DNA of 64,000 nt, taken from contig JAIXMN010000001.1 in the NCBI GenBank assembly GCA_025716815.1, positions 1,860,001 to 1,924,000 on the forward strand, in the 5' to 3' direction. The notes under the pieces are model-generated. The model did no database searches and was not told the DNA's origin. It saw only the letters and a program-made list of their open reading frames with translations. Position numbers and translations under genes: made by a program. Positions 54,515 to 64,000 of the stretch are shown here, piece after piece (position 1 is the stretch's first letter; each line of letters begins with the position of its first letter). The stretch is from Dichotomocladium elegans (Eukaryota > Mucoromycota > Mucoromycetes > Mucorales > Lichtheimiaceae).

Positions 54515-54800
54515 TTATGGATAACAGCTTTTATATAAGTATACAGTAAAGAAAGTAAGGGCCATGATGGGCATAAAGAATGCGAGCGCAAGAGCGAAAG
54601 CGGTCGAAGATCGACGTTCACTGGCATCCAGCTTAACCGCAGAAAGGCGACCCACGGTAGGCGTCCGAGCTCTCCACAACACAGTTGGCCGGATCAGGTA
54701 CTGGTGATGCATACACATTGGCTTCTTGTCCGGCACTTGCAAGCAGCAAGACCAAGAAGACAGTCAAGGGAAGGAGAGACAAGGTTCGGCTAGGTTCCAT
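54515..54800 (-). CDS. Small secreted or membrane-anchored protein, structure ambiguous
   Basis: ATG 54800-54798 opens a signal peptide (TLSLLPLTVFLVLLLASAG). Unspliced, the frame gives 55 residues with two Cys and stops at TAA 54635-54633. A possible intron (GTATGC near 54714 to GCCAG near 54621, about 94 nt) would instead join, in frame, to a hydrophobic C-terminus (STAFALALAFFMPIMALTFF) ending at 54515. So the locus could encode a secreted peptide, an anchored one, or both. No family recognised; RNA evidence is needed to choose. Confidence 0.45.
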
Positions 54801-55448
54801 GGTACTGTAGGAGGAGATATGGCGAGAAAGAGGATAGTGGAAGATCCTGGTAATGCGATCCTATGTGCGCTTTTTTATACGAAACAGAGAACATGTTTTT
54901 TACTCCTTCAATTAAAAATAGCCAATCTAATATTTCGCTTTGTTACCATTTATGACCACATCGCGCCTTCCACTCCTACCCCCTCCCGACCTTTCTCCCA
55001 CGTAAAAGGCTAATTTCTTTATCTAGGAGCCTCGTTATTGTACGTAGATGAGGTGGTATGACGCATGCAGCGATGTTCCGAAACTTAGGATAAAAGGAGT
55101 TGGTCGTTGAGATATGTCTACTGATGCATGATGTGCAGCAGATGAACAGACCGCGCCCACCACCCCCGCCATTTGCCATATGGTCTAACATTACAGTGTT
55201 GTTATTGTTGCTATGCAATATCTTATTTTGTTGAGGAGAAGGATGTTTAGAAAAATGAAATCTAGGAGAAACTATGGATTTTCGGGGGTGGGATGTCCAG
55301 TAAAAAAAAAATAAGCCCGTATCTTATTCGTTCATGCATCTTTGTGTTACCGCACATTGTCTGAGTGCCCATTTTCGTTGCCACGCGCTGAAGAATCGCG
55401 TAGCACACACCCCAGTAGCGAGAGACACGGATAGTGTAAGAGGCTACA
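54801..55448. other. Divergent promoter region upstream of the DCR2-like gene
   Basis: Nothing recognised besides promoters of the two flanking divergent genes. Confidence 0.5.
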
Positions 55449-58389
55449 ATGGATTATTTCGCATTGCGACAAGTTGTATTTGTCTTCGTCCTCCTCGCTG
55501 TGCTTGTCTCTTCAAGTCATGCCTATATCACCGATCTTAAATTGGTTGTCTGCGATGCCGTTACGTATGCATGTGCTACTTATCCTGGTTATCGGCGGAT
55601 TCCCGTCAATCTGAATCAGGGCGCGAAAGATCTGCCTTCCATTTATTTGGACATCAAAGATGATCCTCGGTCTCCTCCCATTACCTCTGTTTGGATCGGC
55701 CCAGAGCAGAAGCCGCTGGGGGCTGGTTGGGTGCGCCTCGACGTGAACTTGAATGAGGGCACCATGGACGAAACGGAAGCAGCTCTCTATCTCCAATATA
55801 CAACCAGCACAGCTATATCGCCCAATCCCATCACATCCATCGTTGTGAAGCGCGGCTCGCATCCTGTTGTATCGGCAGAATACACAAGAATTCCTGTAGA
55901 TTTAAACAAAGGCGTTCACGGCGAGCCAGTTTATATGTTTATTGCACAAGAAGGACCGAAAGGTATGTATATTTTGAACAAGGCCCATGAACCGCATGCT
56001 TATTAATGGTATCTATACATTTCTAGATCCCATCACCGCTATATCGGCTCGACAATGCTTCACGGATGACTGTTACATGGAGGTAAACAAGGATCAGTGA
56101 GAGAAAGATAAACGCAAACCAAAGAAAAAGAAATGCTAATATGCAGCAATCATCAGGGATGGGACCGTGTGGAAAAGGATGTCAACGAAGGCGTAATTGT
56201 CGGGTTTCGTGTCTACCTCTTCTATCAACGCATCAAGGGCGAACCACCCGTGCGCGAGTGAGTATGTTTATCAAAAAATACAAAACATGGATACCCTCCC
56301 TAATAGCACGCATACGCATACACACTGTCTTTTGATGCAGTGTCGTGGTTGTGCTCAACGACCAATCAATCCCTGAGGGCTATACCAAAGTAGATGTTGA
56401 CCTCAATGCAGCCACCTTCCGCGGAGCGTCCATTCATCTGTGGTACAAAACAGCAGCTGAAAGCAATGAGGACGAGCCCATTCAAGAATTGGCCATCGAA
56501 TACGGACCTCCTACAGTTACACCCTTCGGGTGGACTCGCATTCCAGTCAATTTGAATGCGAATGACGATGGTCAGACTGGTTTTGGTGAGGCAACGTATT
56601 TGCTATATCGGCGTGGCTATCCAGGTAGGTGGAAGTTTTCGCCAAGGATGTCAAAGGGGGCGGGGAGAGGATAGAGTTCTTGAAATTTTTGTCGATCTTT
56701 CTCTCTCTCCCTTTATATTAATATGTATGATATCGCTCCAGTCTTCCCAACTATGAAACCGTTGATATTCAAGCCAAATGGGAAATTCAAGATCCTACAG
56801 CTAGCCGATCTTCATTTTACTAATGAGATCGGTGTCTGTCGTGATATTGCTGTAGGCGTAAGTGTGAGCTGCTGCGAACGCCATGTGGTTGAACATTGGG
56901 AGATGAAACATCTGTTACTGTATCTATATATAGATGGATTGTCGAGGAGATCAAACTACCATAGAAATGATGGAAAAACTTCTTGATTTGGAGAAACCTG
57001 GTGAGTTGTAATATGCTTTGATTTATGGGTGAGTAAAGCGATTAGGACAACTTGTTCACTTTCTTTGTTCATGTTGCAGATCTCGTTGTGTTCAGTGGCG
57101 ACAATGTCGATGGTGGAGGTAAAAAAAAAAAAAGAAAAAGAAAATGCGTATGTGCCCATGCTTTAAGTAAGTATGATCTGAGAGCAAGAGTATTAGGCGT
57201 TGTTTCAGATGCCCGTGCTGCTACATTCAAGTTTGCTGCCCCTGCTATTGATCGAAATATCCCGTGGGTGAGTCCTTGGCATGTATGCATACATGCATAC
57301 ACGGTATATGTTATGCATATACACATTGGTCACGCGCTACATATTGCTCGATATAAGCGGTATTAACGAGCCCATTGATAAGGCAGCTATTTTTGGAAAT
57401 CATGATGATGAAAACGACCTTTCCCGTGAGGAGCTGCTCACCGTCATGGAAAGGATGCCCTATTCGCTCATCCAACGGGGGCCCTTGACCGTCTCTGGCT
57501 TCGGAAACTACGTACTAAAGGTCATGTCGAATCAGACAGAAAAAGGGTATTTGCTTTGACCATGCGGAAAACAAGATAAAAAATGAAGACGCAAAAGAGT
57601 CTCATTCGACGTACTATATAGGGATCATCTTTTCACTATATACTTTCTCGATTCAGGATCCTACATAGACAATGCGAAATCCGAGTACGACTATATAAAA
57701 CAAGACCAGTTGGATTGGCTTCAAACCATATCAGCGTCTTTCTCGGATAAAGACGGCGCAAGGCCAAATGCCATAGCATTCTTTCACATTCCTATTTGGT
57801 AAGGAAAAGCACACTACAATTCCTTGTCATCACCAACACTCCCCCGGATGCGTTCTTAGGGAGTATCATAGCTCAGAAGGGAAGGGACCCTATCCAAAAC
57901 TGGGCGATGAGCGCGAGCATGTGAGCAGTCCGAGAAAAAATGCTACTCAGGTGCTTGAGGCTCTCAAGACAGGTAAATTCTCTAACACCAAGTCAGCTGA
58001 AAAAATGAGGCACAGAGATCACTTATGTCTTCCCCTCCCTCATTCAACTCTCTGTGTCAGCCGGAGACATCAGAGCTATTGGATGGTAAGAATGCGGAAA
58101 CGCAGCATGTTCTCCCCTCAGTTCATTAGTTTTGACAGATCATCTGAGCGGCATTTTGTTTTGTGCGTGTAGTGGTCATGATCATGTAAATGATTATTGT
58201 CTCGAGCGCGAAGGTATCCAGCTCTGCTATGGCGGTGGTCTTGGTGTCGGTGGTTATGGCGCAGGTCATTTGGGCTGACCAAGGCGGGCGAGAGTTTGGG
58301 AAATCGTCGATTGGGGCTCAAGTATTCAAACCTGGAAACGCCTCCAGGACGACCAACTGACAATGATTGACTTCCAAACCTTGCTTTAA
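55449..58389 (+). CDS. DCR2: DCR2-like calcineurin-type phosphoesterase with an in-frame TGA
   Basis: Yeast Dcr2 is a metallophosphatase that dephosphorylates Ire1 and Sic1. Start ATG 55449 with a signal peptide (VFVFVLLAVLVSSSHA). The N-terminal half holds repeated units with RIPVNLNQG, RLDVNLNEG, RIPVDLNKG, KVDVDLNA and RIPVNLNAN, a repeat seen in fungal Dcr2 proteins. The phosphoesterase half carries all metal motifs: LADLHF (DxH), FSGDNVD (GDxxD), FGNHDDE (GNHD), FFHIPIWEY and GHDHVND (GHxH) near 58170. After GGGLGVGGYGAGHLG the frame meets TGA at 58276-58278, yet a further 36 family-like codons (PRRARVWEIVDWGSSIQTW) continue to TAA 58387-58389. I found no GT-AG intron that removes this stop. 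It may be a nonsense mutation, a base error or readthrough. Confidence 0.87.
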
Positions 58390-58494
58390 AATACATCAAA
58401 TCTTCGTTCGTCCCATACACATGCAACCATCAAAGATTCAACAGTGTTTATTTACAGTGCAAGATGCGAGGGAATTGCCATTTACTGACAGCAC

Positions 58495-61400
58495 TTAGGG
58501 AACCAAATAAAGCTGCGCCGGTCTGCATCGAAGTCCTTTTGTATTTCGGACAAGCACCATCATCTTCATCTTTCGCTCTTGTCTGTGCGTTTCAAGAAAG
58601 CGCTTTTAGAACCCCTACGTCAGCGTCTTTTGTTGCTTGCACTTACGATTTATCAAGAGCTTGCAGTCGTCGAACACCTTCCACAGAGCATGCACCCAAC
58701 CCGAAACCATGTCCTGCGCTGAAAGAGAATCCGCCTGTCGTCAGATGGCCAATGATATCAGCAGCTGGCGGGAATTTGGCCTTATGCTTTGGGTAAGGTT
58801 AAAATCCATTACGTTAAGAACAATGATACGAACTTGCCTTGTCCACATCCATAGTATCAGTCGCATCGTCGAGGTCCGCGTGCTCGTCTTCGCTCTCAGG
58901 ATAAGTATTCATTACCATCTTCTTGTTCTTAAAATCAGAACGTCGGTTTAGGATATAGTGAGTGGATTGTTTATATTGTTCTTCATCGTTCATCAAGTAT
59001 ATCATTGCATTCGGTTGAGGTCGACCGCGATCCATATACTCAACGCGAACCGCAATGAGCGCATTGCTCAAGCTTAAGGAATCAAACGAAAGCGTGATTT
59101 TGCGCTTAGCGTACATATCTTTGAAATAAGTTCGCACTGTTGCTACTGCTTGGTCGTTCTCTCCATGATCCAATGCAGCTGAGATTGCCTTTTCACTGTG
59201 TAGTAAATAGAAACCGGGTCGTGCATGAGAGGGAGACACTTCCTTTCCTTCCATTTCTTGATGTTCGTCTGAAATTACTGCTGACATTTTCGTATTTGTG
59301 AGAACGTCAAATGCAGGATCAAAGGGGCGGTCAACGTTAAGTTTTGCATAGTTAAGCCGCTTTGCAGGAGGTTTGCGCTTCCATGTGTTCTCCGCCTCAT
59401 TCTTCATGGCATTTGTCACGCTATCCCAAGCGCGGGTACCGACAAGATCGTACGGAAAATACGGCTGCTTGCTCTCAAAATGCATGGCATGCACATCTTG
59501 CAAACCTGCTGGCCGCGCCCCAGCAAAAACCATCGACTTCCAGAAAGGTAATCCCCATCCCCGAGGTACAATAAGCCGCCAGCCAGAGAGTAACTCTTGA
59601 GTACATGATGAATGATGCTTCTCCCGACGATTACTGATTTGCTGTTGCGTATCTGCCGATCCACGCTGCACGAGTAAAACAGGGACTTTGGCGTCCTCCG
59701 GCATGAAATCGAGTTTTGTACCAGGTAATAAGAGCTTTATCAAGACAGGATATACGTTGAGAGCGTGGTCATTGCAGCAGCGAATGTATTTTTATACCTT
59801 TTCTCGCCTTTTGTTGAGGGCATGTTCACTCTGCATCTCACTTTGGGCATTCTGACGCTTCTGATCATCCCAGATATCTGAGTAAGTGACATCGAGTGGC
59901 CATTGATGAGTAATAAGTTCTTCAAGTTGGTGTCTTGCTTCATCCGATTCGATATTAGGAGTTCGTGGCAATTTCTGAGGGAAACTATGCAAGCATTCAT
60001 TATCGCAAGAACGGGTATGCCGCTTGTAGAATGCCCGTCCTTTAGACTACTTACCTAAGTCTTGGGTCCTGCACTGTGAGGCCAATGACCGATCCTGGAG
60101 GTAGAGAGCCAGAAGAACGTAGACCACTGAGCTTTCTCCAAACCTGACCACCTGTTGCCGTTGCCGAAGATTCCTCGTCAATGTGACTACTTTCCTCAAT
60201 AGGCTTCAAGATCGCTTGCAGCAACGACGTTGACTTCGCACCAGATAAATCGATCATAGATAGCTGATCCCTTAGGTCCGTCAATACGACGTCTGCTACT
60301 CGCGTGCGTTTATAAGCGAGTCAGCGTGTTCACCATTATCTTTCGCTTACATACCTTCTGGTAATGCTGCTCGGGCGCTCTCAAACGCTTTGAGAGCTTC
60401 GTCAAATGCGGATGGGTGAATCCAAATCCACATCTTGCGGTCATCGTTGCTCATATCTGCAGCTGCCTTCCACAAGAATGTCGCCGGACAAATGCACTTT
60501 GCTGGACATCCATCGTATTCGTACAAATAAGTGTGTCCGATGCGGTTGCCCTTGATGTAACTATTTCTATAATGAACCCTATCTTCTTTATGCACTTCCC
60601 CAACCCTCTGTCTGAACACTTTACCGCTCGCTTCCAACAGAAGGAAAGGACACATCGCTCAGATGGTTGACGACCGTCACGATGGCATCTTGTCTGCCAG
60701 TAATTTCCAGACATCCTATGTAGGAGGCATCATGTGCCACAACAGTGTGCTGGAATGCTCGATAGATGGATCTGGCTGATTTGATATTAGGATGGGCAGC
60801 CTAGAATATATTGGATGAATTGCCGTATCTCGAAAATTTCAACACCCATCTTTGCTTACAAGACGATAGCCCCAGATATTGGACATTTTCATTCGCTTCG
60901 TGTGCCACATGTGTGTTTCTAACCACTTGTTTTCCTCTAGAGAACCAGGTCGATGCACAATGAGCAGTGTATATATGACAATGAATGAACAAATAAAAAC
61001 AAAGCACGTACTCTGCCGCCGGAGATACTCTTTGACCAAGTTATCCGTCTTTGCTTTTCGTTTTCCTTTCTTGATCTTTCGTTTAGCAGGCGGTGCCTCT
61101 GCTCGCTATCGAGAAAATAGAAAATCGGATTCAGTCTCGCACTTTTCTCTATCATGAATGGTGTGGCGTTCAATTACTTCTCGTGCAGCACGCTCCCGCA
61201 GATGAGCTGGAAGTCGGTTCAAGTCATGACTGGCAGCGCGGCGTCGCCTATCTCGTGGTAAAGCTTGCATTGTCAAGCATGTCAATGCATTGCTATTACG
61301 TCCTCTTTTATTAGCCAGCCGTATCCAACATAAGAGATAAACTGCCCGAGCAAGGCAATATAGATCCTCGATAGCGTGTCACGTTCTGTCTACCTGGCAC

Positions 61401-61751
61401 TTTTGATCGCCGATTGCATGGCGCGAATCTCAGCGATACGTGCATGTACATATTGTTCCGGATCCACGATACCGCCTACTTTCGGGGCGTTCTGATCTAT
61501 CAATCAATGCGCGGGCACGGTTAAGTGGGATTTCTTTTTCTCAACCGCTATTGCATGGATGTGAACTACGAACCCAAAATATTGCGAGGTCGGCCTATTT
61601 GTCGAACGTCTTTCTGTTTTGCTGTCGGTGCACGAATCGAAGAAAATGTTAGGATCTGATCAAACGCGATAGATCTCCACCGTTTACCTCGGCGTTTGTC
61701 ACGTCCGCTCGTAGGAGCGGGACTTTCCAAAGGTCGCTTTGCTTTGTCCAT
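58495..61751 (-). CDS. POP1: RNase P/MRP subunit POP1
   Basis: The largest protein of nuclear RNase P and RNase MRP, needed for tRNA 5' processing and rRNA maturation. Start ATG 61751 (MDKAKRPLESPAPTSG). N-terminal exons are short and basic. The POPLD block is clear near 59740-59440: SGWRLIVPRGWGLPFWKSMV and FAGARPAGLQDVHAMHFESK, then PYFPYDLVGT. C-terminal exons give DIIGHLTTGGFSFSAGHGFG and, after an intron with acceptor CGCACAG, MVLVRNTKGLRCRPAQLYLV ending at TAA 58497-58495, which matches the usual POP1 end. About ten introns. Convergent with DCR2, with only about 105 bp between the stops. Confidence 0.92.
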
Positions 61752-62335
61752 AAAAGTCGAGAGGGGTGTGGAAGAGACAAAAATGCACAGTCAAAAGATG
61801 TTAAAATCTAGCTGGGTTACAAGTATCGTCCTCCAATCGTCTTTGACGTATTCTACGATGGAGGATTGAGAGCAAACGTTGCCTACCTACCTCCGACACA
61901 CACATATATCACACCGAATGAAATTGCAGAAGAATGGTTTTTTATTGAATCGACTCTCTTGCAATCCTTCAGAGAATAAAGGTAATAATCCTGACCAAGG
62001 ATACTCGTAATTTCCACAGAGAAGGAAACACAAGGATACGTTTCCTCATCAACGGTTTAGTCCACAGCTTCATTAACAACTACCCCACATCAGCGGCAAG
62101 TACCCCCAGTACCTTGGAAATAGCTGCTTGATTTATGAATACGAGATGCGTATGTAAGGAAAAAGGATCAAAGGAAAGCAGAAGCCGACGTGCGCTTATT
62201 AGATATGGATTTGCCAACCTTTCTTTCTGCGTTCCTGGATAAAATGCAACTGACATGTTTGTTGCAAACCGCCGTCTAAAGGAGTCTGTTCTATTTATTT
62301 ACAATATTATATATAAAATGACGCGAATGCATTTC
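61752..62335. other. Intergenic region
   Basis: About 580 bp between POP1 and the TMEM242-like gene with no recognised feature. Confidence 0.5.
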
Positions 62336-62973
62336 TTATTCATCGGAATTGAAGGCAGTAGCGAGCTCTTCCTCCTCCTCAGGTTTCATGACAAGCTCAG
62401 ACCCGCCAAGCATACGTCGTAACCGGGAGGTTTGCCTGGGTATGATTTCGTGTAACTTGTCTGAAAACTCCTTAAACTATAGCGATGACAAAACAGTCAG
62501 CCGTGCCAACAACTTTCCCTTCCAATCAAACCACAATCATGAACTGCATTACGCGTTTGTCCCATTCTACTTACGTTCCGGACATCGAGCCAATAGCCGA
62601 TACCAGCAGCCAAAACGCCCGCGCCGCCCAGGGCCAGCAACGTGCCGTAGCCCAATGCTTTGAATGCAAAAAATCGTGCGTCTTTCTTGGCAATCGCGTA
62701 TTCTTCAGGCGTCATTTTTGGTGGGGTGTATGCGGTTGCTAGTGCTCCGGGTTGCTGGACTGGTATCGGGCTGCCTCTGACATTCGTCATTGAAGTTGGG
62801 GTCATGCTGGGCTCCGCCGCTGCTGCTGCTGCTGCTGTTGCTACTTCTTTCGCTTGTTTCCGTTTAGTATGCCAGATCGCACCTGCAATGCCGAAGCCAA
62901 AGGCAGACACTGCACCAAAGAGCAATCCTCGGACTTCTGTCTTGTTAGGTTCGACATGATCTTTCGGTGCCAT
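62336..62973 (-). CDS. TMEM242-like mitochondrial inner-membrane protein
   Basis: Start ATG 62973 (MAPKDHVEPNKTEVRG). Two hydrophobic helices: LLFGAVSAFGFGIAGAIW near the start, and FKALGYGTLLALGGAGVLAA later, followed by GYWLDVRN|FKEFSDKLHEIIP across one intron. The order (helix, polar Ala-rich linker, LALRALGxGS-like helix, then FxxxMQxIFP-like tail) matches metazoan TMEM242, reported to help assemble ATP synthase and complex I. The acidic tail ends at TAA 62338-62336. The family assignment is by recalled motif similarity and is moderate. Confidence 0.65.
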
Positions 62974-63380
62974 TTTTTTTTCTTTTGGTGGGTAAAACAC
63001 AACGTGCGCCTTGTTCTTTTTATTTTTTATTTTTTCTTGTCGACTCGACTCGACTCCGATAGTCAGACCGCCAATGCCTCTTATGCAGAGCATAACCGGT
63101 ATCATGTTTGTCCTATTCCCAAGCCGCAACCCCCGAAGATAAAAATGCCGGGAAAGGCATTGGTGATTATCGCTATTGGGTTGAATGCGTACCGAGAAAG
63201 ATAAAGAACTAATTTATTTTTAGTAAAGATGGTTGCGACATATAGATGGAAAGGACGACTTTCACAGAAGAGCAGAAAAAAGTATAATCAGGAGGCTTAG
63301 AAAGTCTGAACCTATTTGTGTACGTGTATGTAATAAGAGTAACGGAAAAGAAAGAGTGAAAAACGCATATGATACGATAA

Positions 63381-64000
63381 CTAAAGGCTGTAATAATGTG
63401 AGAAAGAATGCTTGTCCTGACGTTGGCTTAATGAAAGTGTAATTGCAGCGGCTGAAGACGTTTCGATTGATGTGGTTGTTTTAGTTTCTTGACTTTTTTT
63501 TGCATTTAATTTTTCCTTCGTGACAACTGCGTTGCTATGACGATGGATACGAATATGCTGATTGAGGTTGTCTGAGCGAGAGAAGCGTTTTTGACAGTTT
63601 TGGTAGGGACATTCAAAGGCTAAACAGTTGTTTCGCAGATCAGTAAAAAAATAAGAGAAATAGGTGTAGGTCTCACGTTTTTCAAGTGTGTGGATGGAGC
63701 GGACGTGGCGCTTGAGATGTTCTGATCGCTTGAAGACCTTCCCGCATCCGTCGGCATGACAAGTGAACATGCGGACGCCTTGTGTGGGTATGTTTGACAC
63801 GCGGCGCCCACGAGATCGGCTTTTCTTTGATAGTGCGGATAGAGGAGGATGACAGTTTGTCGACTCAGGAGTGCTTAATTTTTCCGTGAGTTCGGCCGCA
63901 TCTCTGCTAGCATATGGAGTTGTCCATGGGTTTGGTACTACGTTTAAATCAGCAGTAAAACCGGGGCTCCCATCATGGAAGTAAGAGTGGTGCTGAGGCA
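63381..64000 (-). CDS. C2H2 zinc-finger transcription factor, 5' truncated by window edge
   Basis: The frame enters at 64000 and continues to 63381. Two tandem C2H2 fingers near the C-terminus: CHADGCGKVFKRSEHLKRHV with RSIH, and CPYQNCQKRFSRSDNLNQHI with RIH, split by one intron (about 63678-63619). The RSEHLKRH/RSDNLNQH contact residues resemble Msn2/Msn4/Seb1-type stress regulators that recognise AGGGG, an inference. The basic SKKSRSRGRR upstream may be a nuclear localisation signal. The tail is Ser/Thr-rich. The N-terminal activation region is outside the window. Confidence 0.88.
   Translation of the reverse strand, partial: PQHHSYFHDGSPGFTADLNVVPNPWTTPYASRDAAELTEKLSTPESTNCHPPLSALSKKSRSRGRRVSNIPTQGVRMFTCHADGCGKVFKRSEHLKRHVRSIHTLEKRETYTYFSYFFTDLRNNCLAFECPYQNCQKRFSRSDNLNQHIRIHRHSNAVVTKEKLNAKKSQETKTTTSIETSSAAAITLSLSQRQDKHSFSHYYSL

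Noticed and set aside
58256..58300. Tiny intron removing the DCR2 stop (GTCATTTGGGCTGACCAAG)
   Set aside because: 19 nt is too short for a spliceosomal intron and its removal breaks the downstream frame.
1..64000. tRNA genes and CRISPR arrays
   Set aside because: I looked for T-loop GGTTCRANNCC-type boxes and for regularly spaced direct repeats. The GTTCGAAT-like hits (for example near 14620 and 47002) have no matching stems, and no spaced repeat array was found.

Overview
The window is nuclear DNA from a filamentous fungus. Nearly every gene is split by short GT-AG introns of about 50-90 nt, and the gene set is fungal: a Skt5/Chs4-type chitin synthase activator, a trehalose-6-phosphate phosphatase, an ADAM protease and Vps60. 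Intron density, polyQ tracts and the family mix suggest an early-diverging lineage, most likely Mucoromycota (Mucorales-like); that placement is inference. About twenty protein genes are supported, most of them housekeeping. Exon joins were worked out by hand from splice signals and reading frame.

Layout. 1-5.4 kb: 3' part of a sugar transporter, then the ER oxidase ERO1. 5.5-11.8 kb is an accessory island. It holds two related Fanzor (eukaryotic TnpB-like, RNA-guided nuclease family) genes, one decayed (about 6.04-7.61 kb) and one nearly intact (9.43-11.63 kb). Each is followed by a run of hairpins resembling a guide-RNA scaffold. The same island holds decayed Tc1/mariner/IS630-type transposase copies and a 156-bp MITE with near-perfect 24-bp terminal inverted repeats and a TA duplication. 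12-18.4 kb: an unknown seven-helix membrane protein, a CCCH zinc-finger protein, a third transposase copy and a Transformer-2 splicing factor. 18.4-22.1 kb is gene-poor, with a fourth transposase relic. 22-35.2 kb: an LRR protein, an unknown protein, VPS60, a trehalose synthase/phosphatase and clathrin heavy chain. 36-46 kb: GH27 alpha-galactosidase with a C-terminal membrane anchor, an ATG14-like autophagy protein and the Skt5/Chs4 homologue. 47-64 kb: an acidic membrane protein, ADAM protease, mitochondrial GrpE (MGE1), mitochondrial SSB (RIM1), a small secreted or anchored protein, a DCR2-like phosphoesterase with an in-frame TGA, POP1 of RNase P/MRP, a TMEM242-like mitochondrial protein and the 3' part of a C2H2 transcription factor.

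Functional links. ERO1 and DCR2 both touch ER folding or the unfolded protein response. VPS60, ATG14 and clathrin belong to the endomembrane system. MGE1, RIM1 and the TMEM242-like protein are mitochondrial. None of these forms an operon-like unit. The most interesting content is the Fanzor pair: the two copies share a 3' hairpin whose loop is identical while three stem pairs change on both sides, which is the pattern expected of a conserved structured RNA.
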